Assembly (NCBI RefSeq): GCF_905196875.1
Contig: NZ_CAJJWO010000039.1
Coordinates: 1 to 46,486 of the forward strand
Direction of reading: 5' to 3'
Origin: an uncultured Parabacteroides sp.
GTDB lineage: Bacteria; Bacteroidota; Bacteroidia; Bacteroidales; Tannerellaceae
Length of the DNA: 46,486 nucleotides
The translations under genes and the position numbers were made by a program. Within the stretch, counting starts at the first letter, position 1. Every line of letters starts with the position of its first letter. A model generated the notes under the pieces. The model was given only the letters and a program-made list of their open reading frames with translations, did no database searches and was not told the origin of the DNA. Below are positions 24,318-32,362 of this stretch, piece after piece.

Positions 24318-26759
24318 TTATCGTATGTTTGCAATGGAAATGATGTCGGCAAATACACCTGCAGCCGTTACGTCGGCTCCGGCGCCATATCCTTTTATAA
24401 TCATGGGATATTCGTGGTATCTTTCGGTTGAGATCATGATGATGTTGTTGCTGCCTTCCAGTTCGTAGAACGGATGATGGCTGTCAACTTCCTGTAACCC
24501 GATTTCGCATGCTCCGTTTTCCATTTTGGCAACGAAGCGGAAACGTTTGTTTTCAGCCTCCAGTTGCTGACGTTTGCTTTCGAATTCGGCATCGACTTCT
24601 TTTATCTTACACCAGAATTCTTCCAACGATCCTTCAAAGAATTTTTCAGGTATGAATAATTTACGCTGAACATCTTCCTGTTCAACCTTATAGCCAGCTT
24701 CGCGTGCCAGGATAACCAGTTTGCGGAGTACGTCTTTGCCACTTAGGTCGATACGTGGATCGGGTTCGGAATATCCTTCCTCTTTAGCCATCAGGATGGC
24801 TTTGCTGAAAGGGATATCTGCGCTAAGTGTATTAAATATATAATTTAATGTACCGGAAAGGACTGCTTCCAGTTTCAGGATATGATCGCCACTGTTTATC
24901 AGGTCGTTCATCGTATTAATGATCGGAAGTCCGGCACCTACGTTTGTTTCGAACAGGAACTTTACACCACGATGACGGGCTGTTTCCTTCAATTTGATAT
25001 AATTACTGTAAGAAGAGGATGCGGCGACTTTATTAGCGGCTACTACCGAAACGTTGTTATTGAGCAATGTTTCATACAAGTCGGAAACGGTTGAATTAGC
25101 CGTACAATCAACGAAGACAGAGTTGAAAATATTCATTTTCAGTATCTCTTCCTTTAGATGTTCCGGGGAACTTTCTTCTCCGTTTTTCTTTAGTTCGTCG
25201 ATACAGTTTTCGAGGTTGAGCCCTTCACGCAGGAAGAGGGCTCGTTTGCTGTTCGATACTCCTACGACATTCAGTTTCAATCCGTTCTGCTGCATCAATT
25301 TAGGCTGCTGGATACGGATCTGTTCCAATAAGTTTCCCCCGACAGTTCCCACACCGGCGATAAACAGGTTTAAAACCTTATATTGTGACAGAAAAAAGGA
25401 GTCATGGATAGAGTTCAGTGCCTTACGAAGGTATTTGAACTTAATAACGAACGAGATATTTGTTTCGGAAGCACCCTGTGCACAGGCTATAACGCTGATA
25501 CCGGCGCTACCTAATGTGCCGAACAATTTTCCGGCAATACCGGGAGTACGCTTCATGTTTTCACCGACGATTGCTACGGTAGCCAGATCTTTTTCTGCTA
25601 CGGTATCGTTCATATCTCCCTGGGCGCGTTCCAGAGCAAACTCTTCGTCGAGTACCTGTACGGCCAGGTCGGCATCTGCGTTACGGACAGCGAATGTGGT
25701 ATTGTTTTCAGAACTGGCTTGTGATACCATAAATACGCTGATACCACTTTTAGCCAATGTCTTAAAGATACGATAGTTAACACCGATCACACCAACCATA
25801 CCCAAGCCCTGAACGGTAATCAGGCAGGTGTCGTTAATAGAAGAGATACCTTTAATAATGGCTTTACCTTCTTCTTTAACTTTTTCTTTGGAAATATAAG
25901 TTCCCGGAGCCTCCGGATTGAATGTGTTCAGGATACGGATCGGAATATTCTTATGATATACCGGATAGATCGTTGGCGGATAGATCACTTTGGCACCGAA
26001 GTTACATAACTCCATTGCTTCGGTGAATGTAAGCCGGTCGATCACGTAAGCAGAGCTGATCACACGAGGGTCGGCAGTCATGAAGCCATCCACGTCTGTC
26101 CATATTTCGAGTACGTTGGCATCGAGGGCAGTAGCCAGGATAGAGGCCGTATAGTCGGAACCACCACGTCCTAGGTTCGTTACTTCTCCGTTTTCCGTGC
26201 TTGATGAGATGAAGCCGGGTACTAGCGATACTTTGGGGAGCGGATTGAATGTTTCTTTAATCAGTTGATTGGTCTGTTCGAAGTCGACAATATGCTTATT
26301 GAACTGCTTGATCGTTTTGATAAACTTGCGTGAATCAAACAACCGCGCATCTTCGATCACATTCGAAACGATCAGGGAAGAGATACGTTCCCCATAGCTG
26401 ACGATCGTGTCGGAAGTCTTGGCAGACAAGTCATTGATCAGGTACACACCTTTGAAGATATTCCCCAGTTCGTCGAGCAGGCTCATGACTCTTTTCTGTA
26501 CTTCTATCCGCTGCATCTTGTCGGGTATAACACCTTCAATCACGTCCAGGTGGCGTGTTATGATTTCGGAAAACTCCCTTTCGTATCCTACATCCCCTTT
26601 GGATGCCATGACAGAAGTTGCCAACAACTTGTCTGTGATGCCTCCCAGGGCAGAAACGACAACGATTACAGGCTCTTCAATAGCCTCTACTATCTTCTTT
26701 ACACTCAGAATACTATTCACGGAACCTACGGACGTTCCGCCGAATTTCAATACTTTCAT
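24318..26759 (-). CDS. thrA: Bifunctional aspartate kinase / homoserine dehydrogenase
   Basis: The 813 aa match ThrA-type fusions. The N-terminal kinase starts MKVLKFGGTSVGS and includes NLGRGGSDYTASI (about 205); two ACT domains follow (about 310-460, with QGLGMVGVIGVNYRIF and VGENMKRTPGIAGKLF); the dehydrogenase starts near 465 with LFIAGVGTVGGNLLEQ, and has VVAANKVAASSS and LSGTLNYIFNTL. It makes aspartyl phosphate and later reduces aspartate semialdehyde to homoserine; the ACT domains suggest threonine feedback inhibition. It is the first gene of the threonine operon, with a leader of about 300 nt. Confidence 0.96.
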   Translation of the reverse strand: MKVLKFGGTSVGSVNSILSVKKIVEAIEEPVIVVVSALGGITDKLLATSVMASKGDVGYEREFSEIITRHLDVIEGVIPDKMQRIEVQKRVMSLLDELGNIFKGVYLINDLSAKTSDTIVSYGERISSLIVSNVIEDARLFDSRKFIKTIKQFNKHIVDFEQTNQLIKETFNPLPKVSLVPGFISSSTENGEVTNLGRGGSDYTASILATALDANVLEIWTDVDGFMTADPRVISSAYVIDRLTFTEAMELCNFGAKVIYPPTIYPVYHKNIPIRILNTFNPEAPGTYISKEKVKEEGKAIIKGISSINDTCLITVQGLGMVGVIGVNYRIFKTLAKSGISVFMVSQASSENNTTFAVRNADADLAVQVLDEEFALERAQGDMNDTVAEKDLATVAIVGENMKRTPGIAGKLFGTLGSAGISVIACAQGASETNISFVIKFKYLRKALNSIHDSFFLSQYKVLNLFIAGVGTVGGNLLEQIRIQQPKLMQQNGLKLNVVGVSNSKRALFLREGLNLENCIDELKKNGEESSPEHLKEEILKMNIFNSVFVDCTANSTVSDLYETLLNNNVSVVAANKVAASSSYSNYIKLKETARHRGVKFLFETNVGAGLPIINTMNDLINSGDHILKLEAVLSGTLNYIFNTLSADIPFSKAILMAKEEGYSEPDPRIDLSGKDVLRKLVILAREAGYKVEQEDVQRKLFIPEKFFEGSLEEFWCKIKEVDAEFESKRQQLEAENKRFRFVAKMENGACEIGLQEVDSHHPFYELEGSNNIIMISTERYHEYPMIIKGYGAGADVTAAGVFADIISIANIR

Positions 26760-26777
26760 CGGTATGTATTATTTTAG

Positions 26778-26807
26778 TTGACAATTGGCGGTTGACAATT
26801 GACAATT
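26778..26807. repeat. Short tandem TTGACAATT repeats
   Basis: TTGACAATT(G) occurs at 26778, 26792 and 26799. Each includes CAATTG, a palindrome. It lies 19 bp upstream of the thrA start codon. Such TTGACAATT runs are common between genes in this phylum; I assign no function. Confidence 0.5.
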
Positions 26808-27110
26808 TATTTGTAACTAAATTAATTGATAATAAGAACCGGATGGAACCGGCATAAAGGATGCAATACAAATGATTGCAACAATGCAGGACGTGGCCGC
26901 TGCGCTTGTTTATTTGTAAATTCTAACCCCCCAAGGGGTCATCAATGCCCATGTATAATATGCTATACCTGCAATCATTCTTTTCTTTTTCTAGTTTTCA
27001 TATCTTATTGCAGGGGCAATATTACACATTATTTTTCAAATGCAAGCATTTTTTCAGTAGAAAGTGATAAAATAGTGGAAAGTTGACAGGAAAAGAGGAT
27101 AGGTTGGTTA
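26808..27110 (-). other. Upstream region of thrA; no clear gene
   Basis: About 300 bp separate thrA from the emrB-like gene. TGCATTTG (27044-27037, minus) is one base from a -7 box and could start a long thrA leader. A 22-codon ORF (26978-26910, minus) has only two Thr and three Ile codons and is not a convincing attenuator peptide. Short inverted repeats (GCAAT/ATTGC and ACCCC/GGGGT) are present without a T run. I see no T-box or other riboswitch that I can recognise. Confidence 0.3.
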
Positions 27111-28673
27111 CTATTGTTTTTTTATTTTCTCTTTTCTCACCCTGCGAAGCCAGAAAACCGGGAGGATACAAATCATTGTGACGATGAATGCGATGTAGAA
27201 ATCGTCGTTGATACCGCCGATGTATGCTTCGAGTTCGAGCCGTTTGGTTATGAGTTGTTCGGCCAGAGAGCGGGCGGACTGTTCGGTGGCTCCGGCGGTT
27301 TGTGAGGCGAAGGCACTTAACTTGTCGATGGTCTGCTGGTAGACTTCTCCGGTATAGTTCAAGGCTTCGCTATAACGCTGCGTATGATAACTGGTACGCC
27401 CGGTAAGCATGTGGCTGAAGATTGCAACGCCGAAGCTGCCACCCATCTGGCGGACGATATTGGTGATGCTGGATGCCTGTGCCATCATATCCACTCCGAT
27501 TTTGGCTAGCGACAAGGTTAATAACGGGGTGAAAAGTATTCCCATGCCGACGCCCCGCAGGTAAAGACTCAGCATGATATACCATTTCTCCGTAAGAAAA
27601 GACAGGTAAAAGTTGAGATAGAAGCTGAGTGACATCAGGATCAGTCCGACCGCAATCAGTATCTTCGGGTTGATCTTTTGTCCTAAAGCACCGGCTGCGG
27701 GCGAACAGAAACCCTGGATGATCCCCACCGGGATAAAGAACATACCAGCCTGAAACGCTGAATATCCCAGATTATTTTGCAGGTAAAGAGGAATCAGGAA
27801 CGTACTTCCGAACATTCCGATACCGAATATGAACATCATTAGGTTAGAGAGTGCGAAATTACGATCTTTGAATATACGCAGGTTGATAAGCGGGTATTTC
27901 ACAGTCAGTTCGAAGTAGATGAACAGAATAAACACGACAGCCGATACCCACATGGAACCTAATACTATCGGGCTATTCCATCCCTGTGTGTTGGTCGACG
28001 AGTTTACTTCCGACAGGCCGTACATGAACAAGGGAAGGAAGATACCGGATGTAATAAATCCCGGTATGTCGAAAGGCTGTACCGTCTGCGCTTTATACTC
28101 TTTCTGTAAAATAGCCGTAAAGAACAAGGCTAGTGCCCCGACCGGAACGTTTACATAAAATATATAGTTCCAATTCATATTATCTACCAGATAACCCCCG
28201 ATAGACGGGCCGAACGATACCGATGCTGCCGAAGCGATCGCCCAGAATCCCAGCGCCATCCCTCGTTGTTCAGGAGGGAATACATTACTCACGATAGCCA
28301 TACCCACCGGCATGATAGCCCCGCAGCCCAGTCCTTCGATCACGCGCCAGAAGATTAATTCCTCGATGGAGGTGGAGTTGCCGCACATGAATGAGCCGAA
28401 AGTGAAGACCAACAGGGAGAGAAAATAAATCTTTTTATATCCGAAGCGGTCGGATAACCAGGCTGCTGCCGGGAGGATACTGGCGATTGCCAGCATATAA
28501 CCGGTGAGCACCCATTCGGCCGTATTGATACTTGCCCCGAGCGTACCCATAATGGCAGGCAGTCCGGTGTTGACAACGGTCGAGTCGAGCACAGCCATGA
28601 ATGTACCGATCATAATATTGCCCAGTACCAGCCATTTATACGAACTGTTGCTTGTGTTATCCGTCTTGTCCAT
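27111..28673 (-). CDS. EmrB/QacA-family (DHA2) multidrug efflux transporter
   Basis: The 520-aa protein has the 14-helix DHA2 layout of the major facilitator superfamily. FMAVLDSTVVNTGLPAI in helix 1 is the DHA2 signature, LSDRFGYKKIY is MFS motif A and RVIEGLGCGAIMPVGMAI is motif C-like, typical of drug/proton antiporters. The C-terminus is basic. It overlaps the stop of the emrA-like gene by 1 bp. Together they should pump toxic compounds across the inner membrane and periplasm. No TolC-type outer-membrane gene is nearby, so the third component must be elsewhere. Confidence 0.92.
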   Translation of the reverse strand: MDKTDNTSNSSYKWLVLGNIMIGTFMAVLDSTVVNTGLPAIMGTLGASINTAEWVLTGYMLAIASILPAAAWLSDRFGYKKIYFLSLLVFTFGSFMCGNSTSIEELIFWRVIEGLGCGAIMPVGMAIVSNVFPPEQRGMALGFWAIASAASVSFGPSIGGYLVDNMNWNYIFYVNVPVGALALFFTAILQKEYKAQTVQPFDIPGFITSGIFLPLFMYGLSEVNSSTNTQGWNSPIVLGSMWVSAVVFILFIYFELTVKYPLINLRIFKDRNFALSNLMMFIFGIGMFGSTFLIPLYLQNNLGYSAFQAGMFFIPVGIIQGFCSPAAGALGQKINPKILIAVGLILMSLSFYLNFYLSFLTEKWYIMLSLYLRGVGMGILFTPLLTLSLAKIGVDMMAQASSITNIVRQMGGSFGVAIFSHMLTGRTSYHTQRYSEALNYTGEVYQQTIDKLSAFASQTAGATEQSARSLAEQLITKRLELEAYIGGINDDFYIAFIVTMICILPVFWLRRVRKEKIKKQ

Positions 28674-29698
28674 TACTTTGACTTTTCCTTTTCGATCTTA
28701 ACGGTTGCAGACATTCCGGAGACAAGTTTCGGCTTTTCTACTTTGTCTCTTTTCCCTACGGCCTTGTCGATGGATATTTTTATGGGGATACGTTGTGCTA
28801 CTTTCGTATAATTACCCGAAGCATTGTTGGGAGGGATAAGTGAAAATTCCGAGGCCGTATTCGTCCCTATATAGAAGATCTTTCCGGAGAAGGTCAGGTC
28901 GGGGAAGGCATCGAGTGTGAAGATTGCCGGTTGTCCCATCCTAATGTGGTCGAATTTAGTCTCTTCGAGATAGACGGCAACCCACAGGTCTTTACCTTCG
29001 TTGATGGTGAAAAGTGTTTGTCCCGGTTGGATGATATCGCCGGGCAGCGACCAGCGTTTAGCTATCACCCCGTCGACCGGAGCCGTGATCCGGTAATATC
29101 CCAGGGATACGCGGGTGGACTCGATAGCGGCATTTGCCGAAACGATAACTGCTTCTCCGGCGGAGATCCGTGCCCGAGATATCTTGATTTGATCTTTGGC
29201 AACATCCACTTTTATGGCGGCACTTTTATATGTATCTTCCGTATTCTGGAATGTCTCCTGTGAAACAGCATCACTTCCGTATAACTTTTTGTCGCGGCGG
29301 TAGTTTACTTCAGCCTGATGATAGTCGATCTCTGCCAGGCTCAGGTTCTTGATTGCCGTGTTGAGATTCTCTTTATCCAGTTTTAGGTTGGCAACCATTT
29401 CCTCCCGGCGTGCAACGGCTTCCTGCAATTGAGCAACAACCGTGCTGCTATCCAGTTCGGCCAGAATCGTACCTGCTTTCACCGTATCGCCTTCCCAGGC
29501 ATACTGTTTAAGCATCGGAGCCATAACTTGCGCCGCAACGCTAACCCGGAAACTATCGAGGTTTGCATCGTCGGTCGAGATATATTTGCGGTAGTTCCAC
29601 CACCAAAGGAAAGCAATACCAACAGCAACGATCAGTATAACGATAAGCCATACCATACTATTGCCCGATGTTTTTTTAGAGGGACTTACTGTATCCAT
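28673..29698 (-). CDS. EmrA/HlyD-family membrane fusion protein
   Basis: The 341-aa periplasmic adaptor has one N-terminal membrane anchor (VWLIVILIVAVGIAFLWWW, about 16-34), then YISTDDANLDSFRVSVAAQV, typical of EmrA, a lipoyl half (about 60-75), a coiled-coil hairpin (about 75-190), the second lipoyl half GYYRITAPVDGVIAKR, and a beta-barrel (GQTLFTINEGKDLWVAVYLEE). It links the EmrB-like pump to an outer-membrane channel. It is upstream of and overlaps the pump gene; the esterase gene is 69 bp upstream. Confidence 0.92.
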   Translation of the reverse strand: MDTVSPSKKTSGNSMVWLIVILIVAVGIAFLWWWNYRKYISTDDANLDSFRVSVAAQVMAPMLKQYAWEGDTVKAGTILAELDSSTVVAQLQEAVARREEMVANLKLDKENLNTAIKNLSLAEIDYHQAEVNYRRDKKLYGSDAVSQETFQNTEDTYKSAAIKVDVAKDQIKISRARISAGEAVIVSANAAIESTRVSLGYYRITAPVDGVIAKRWSLPGDIIQPGQTLFTINEGKDLWVAVYLEETKFDHIRMGQPAIFTLDAFPDLTFSGKIFYIGTNTASEFSLIPPNNASGNYTKVAQRIPIKISIDKAVGKRDKVEKPKLVSGMSATVKIEKEKSK

Positions 29699-29767
29699 AG
29701 TTTTGACGTATATTTATTGCATAAAACAAATAAAATATACAAAGGTTCAGGGTAACTGCCGTAAGGA

Positions 29768-30463
29768 CTACTCTTTCTTCTGATGCTGTAACAGCCAGTC
29801 AAAGATCTTATTATCTTTATAAAGGTATTGGATCCCATGTCCTTCACCGGGTAAGCGGGTGAACTGGATATGACCATACGTCTCGAGTTTGCTTACAACC
29901 CTTTCTGTTTCATTTATTGGGATCATATCATCTGCTGTCCCGTGGAATGTCCAGATGGGAAGTTGTTTCAGGTTGCTGATTTTGGCAGTATCGCTATCGT
30001 TTACACCACCGCACAGGGGGACAATCGCGGCAAACCTGTCGGGATAATCCATCGCTACCTGCCAGGTCCCGAAACCACCGTTACTGATACCGGTCACATA
30101 AATCCGGGTCGTGTCGATCCGGCATTTGGAAGTTAATTCGGCATACAATGAATCGAACCAATTCTCGGTTGTCCAGTATTTGTTTTGTGGACACTGCGGG
30201 GAGGCTATGATGAAATCGTATTCATGCCCTTGTTCTATATAATAAGGGATTCCATAGGCTTTCAGTTTATTCAGGTCATCCCCGTTCTGTGCACCGCCGC
30301 CCAGGTAGATAACCAACGGGTAATCCTTCTTATTCGTTGGGTAATCTTTCGGAAGATAGAGCAGGTACGGGTAATCCGCTTTGGGCTTTTGCGGTGTTTG
30401 ACCATCCACTTTCATATTGAAAACGAAAAGGAAAACCAGGATGGAAAGGAATAGTTTGTTCAT
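29768..30463 (-). CDS. Secreted alpha/beta hydrolase, probable carbohydrate esterase or carboxylesterase
   Basis: The 231-aa protein has a Sec signal peptide (about 1-21) and an alpha/beta-hydrolase fold. A catalytic triad can be proposed: S127 in GISNGG, D178 or D179 in HGTADDMIP and H209 in GEGHGI. PLVIYLGGGAQNGDD (49-63) would form the oxyanion region. The pattern is that of the esterase D / CE1-like / PHB-depolymerase groups that act on ester-linked substituents of polysaccharides. It is between an EamA transporter gene (38 bp upstream) and the emrAB-like pair, all minus strand. Its substrate cannot be told. Confidence 0.8.
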   Translation of the reverse strand: MNKLFLSILVFLFVFNMKVDGQTPQKPKADYPYLLYLPKDYPTNKKDYPLVIYLGGGAQNGDDLNKLKAYGIPYYIEQGHEYDFIIASPQCPQNKYWTTENWFDSLYAELTSKCRIDTTRIYVTGISNGGFGTWQVAMDYPDRFAAIVPLCGGVNDSDTAKISNLKQLPIWTFHGTADDMIPINETERVVSKLETYGHIQFTRLPGEGHGIQYLYKDNKIFDWLLQHQKKE

Positions 30464-30501
30464 GCGTAATCGTATTGTTGCAGGGATGATTTCGTTTAAT
30501 A

Positions 30502-31431
30502 TTAATTTGTACGCGCCTTGCTTTTTTCCATATCTTCCCGGCTCTTACTTTGGGTTACCAGATAAACTCCTACGAAAACGAGGACGGCCGAGAATACTTT
30601 TTGGAAGGAAAATGTATCTTGTCCCACCATAACAGTTATCAGCGAGGCGATGATCGGTTGTACATAATTATACATACTCACCGTTGTCGGACGAATACGT
30701 TTCAACGACATCGGTATCAACAGGTAAGGAATAAATGTGGCGCCTATCAGGACAAAGCTGATCGCCCCGATCTCTTTCATATCGAATATTTCCCGTTGAA
30801 AAGCAGGGGTTTCAAGTACATGCTGGTAAGTGAAGGGCAACAATACGAGCGTGGAAAAAAGAAACATCCACTTCATCATCGTCACGGCCGAGTAACGTAA
30901 ACTCAACGGTTTGGATAGGACCAGATAGATAGAATAGATGATTGCACTGGTCGTGATCATCAGGTTCCCTGTAAGTCCGCTGGCCTGTCCCGAGTTATGT
31001 GTGGAGGCCAATATTAAGGAAACACCACCGCAGCAGCCTAATAATACACCGAAAGCTTTCATCTTTGTAATCGGTTCTTTCAAAATAACGGCAGCCAGCA
31101 GCATAACGAAGATGGGAACGGCCGTAGCGATTATGGAAGCATCCACCGGAGATGTACGGTTCAGCCCGATAATAAACAACCCCTGGTTGAACCCGACCCC
31201 GCAAAGGGCACAAACGAAAAGCAGACCCAGGTCTTTCATCGTCACCTTTTCCCGTTTCACAAAGAGAGATGCTATCCAAAACAGCAGGCAAGCAGAACTC
31301 ATTCGCATGATAGTCAGTGATTCGGGCTGAACATGTGTCGGCAACAAGTACTTAGATATAGGCATATTGATAGCGAATAGTATATTGGCTATCAGGATCA
31401 GTATGTGACCCTTTAATTTTTCTGAGTTCAT
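30502..31431 (-). CDS. EamA/DMT-family transporter
   Basis: The 309-aa protein has ten predicted membrane helices arranged as two EamA repeats of about 140 residues, with a basic C-terminal tail (KSREDMEKSKAR). ILFAINMPISKYLL in helix 1 and RMSSACLLFW and VGFNQGLFIIGL in the first repeat are typical of the drug/metabolite exporters. Substrate unknown. It has its own promoter (31454-31483) and may drive the hydrolase and efflux genes downstream. Confidence 0.88.
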   Translation of the reverse strand: MNSEKLKGHILILIANILFAINMPISKYLLPTHVQPESLTIMRMSSACLLFWIASLFVKREKVTMKDLGLLFVCALCGVGFNQGLFIIGLNRTSPVDASIIATAVPIFVMLLAAVILKEPITKMKAFGVLLGCCGGVSLILASTHNSGQASGLTGNLMITTSAIIYSIYLVLSKPLSLRYSAVTMMKWMFLFSTLVLLPFTYQHVLETPAFQREIFDMKEIGAISFVLIGATFIPYLLIPMSLKRIRPTTVSMYNYVQPIIASLITVMVGQDTFSFQKVFSAVLVFVGVYLVTQSKSREDMEKSKARTN

Positions 31432-31453
31432 TCTTTTGCTGTTTTATGCAATG

Positions 31454-31483
31454 CAAATGTAGTGATATTTATTAAACGCACAA
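31454..31483 (-). promoter_or_regulatory. Promoter of the EamA transporter gene
   Basis: On the minus strand TACATTTG (31461-31454) and TTG (31483-31481) are 19 bp apart, matching the -7 and -33 elements. The start would be near 31447, 16 nt before the ATG. Confidence 0.7.
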
Positions 31484-31526
31484 TTAGGTTTCATCTTCCA
31501 CCGTAATAACATCTGTGAGGGTAATG

Positions 31527-31587
31527 TAACTTTGTGCGACAGCGTCCGCTATATTTATCTTGGTTTCGTTAATTTATCGTATCTTTG
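31527..31587 (+). promoter_or_regulatory. Two -7 boxes upstream of cutC
   Basis: TAACTTTG (31527-31534) and TATCTTTG (31580-31587) both match TAnnTTTG. The second would start near 31594, which rules out an upstream TTG start at 31532 and supports an ATG at 31601 or 31619. Confidence 0.55.
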
Positions 31588-31618
31588 TATATCTAATAAT
31601 ATGATAAAAAGAATATCA

Positions 31619-32356
31619 ATGAAACCGACCCGAATAATCGAGATATGTGCCAACTCGGCACAAAGCTGTGTGGAGGCTGAAGCCGGAGGAGCTAAACGTG
31701 TGGAACTTTGTGCCGGCATACCGGAAGGGGGAACCACCCCGAGTTATGGCGAAATCAAAACGGCTCAGGCTCTCACTTCGTCGATCGATATAAACGTAAT
31801 CATTCGTCCGCGTGGTGGTGACTTCCTGTACACTCCGGCCGAAATAGACTCCATGTTGCTCGATATTGAATTATGTAAACAACTGAAGGTGCACGGTGTC
31901 GTGTTCGGATGCCTGACGAAAGAGGGCGATATCGACATCCCCCTCATGCGTCGCCTGATGGAGGCGGCCAAGCCATTATCCGTCACTTGCCACCGGGCCT
32001 TTGATGTCTGCCGTGATCCCTTCACAGCCCTGGAGCAGCTGATAGACCTAGGGTGCGACCGTATCCTTACTTCCGGCCAACAATCGGATGCCGTGAAAGG
32101 TATCCCCCTCATCGCCGAACTGGTGAAGCGTGCCGACGAACGTATCATTATTATGCCGGGATGCGGCGTGCGCGAAAATAATATCGCCCGGATCGAAACC
32201 GAAACCGGAGCGAAGGAGTTCCATACTTCTGCCCGTAGTATCGTGTACAGCAAGATGGAGTATCGGAACGAAAATGTCCCGATGGGCAGCAGTATCGTTT
32301 CTTCTGAGTTTGAAACAGTGGAAACCGACCGGAATAAAGTGGCCGCTTACATCTGA
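31619..32356 (+). CDS. cutC: CutC-family protein
   Basis: From the ATG at 31619 the product is 245 aa, the usual CutC length, beginning MKPTRIIEICANSAQSCVEA. TIM-barrel motifs are RVELCAGIPEGGTTPSYGEI, VIIRPRGGDFLYT, GVVFGCLTKEGDID, TCHRAFDVCRDP, RILTSGQQSDA and IIIMPGCGVRENN, with AKEFHTSAR near the end. CutC has been linked to copper homeostasis, but its biochemical role is disputed. An in-frame ATG at 31601 would add six residues. The next gene starts 6 nt after the stop, so they are co-transcribed. Confidence 0.9.
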   Translation: MKPTRIIEICANSAQSCVEAEAGGAKRVELCAGIPEGGTTPSYGEIKTAQALTSSIDINVIIRPRGGDFLYTPAEIDSMLLDIELCKQLKVHGVVFGCLTKEGDIDIPLMRRLMEAAKPLSVTCHRAFDVCRDPFTALEQLIDLGCDRILTSGQQSDAVKGIPLIAELVKRADERIIIMPGCGVRENNIARIETETGAKEFHTSARSIVYSKMEYRNENVPMGSSIVSSEFETVETDRNKVAAYI

Positions 32357-32362
32357 TATAGA

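Noticed and set aside
26910..26978. A threonine/isoleucine leader peptide for the thr operon
   Set aside because: The 22-codon ORF has only two Thr and three Ile codons, spread out, and no terminator/antiterminator pair with a T run is visible.
31532..31618. cutC starting at the TTG at 31532
   Set aside because: A -7 box (31580-31587) lies inside the extension, and the family begins at MKPTRIIEIC.
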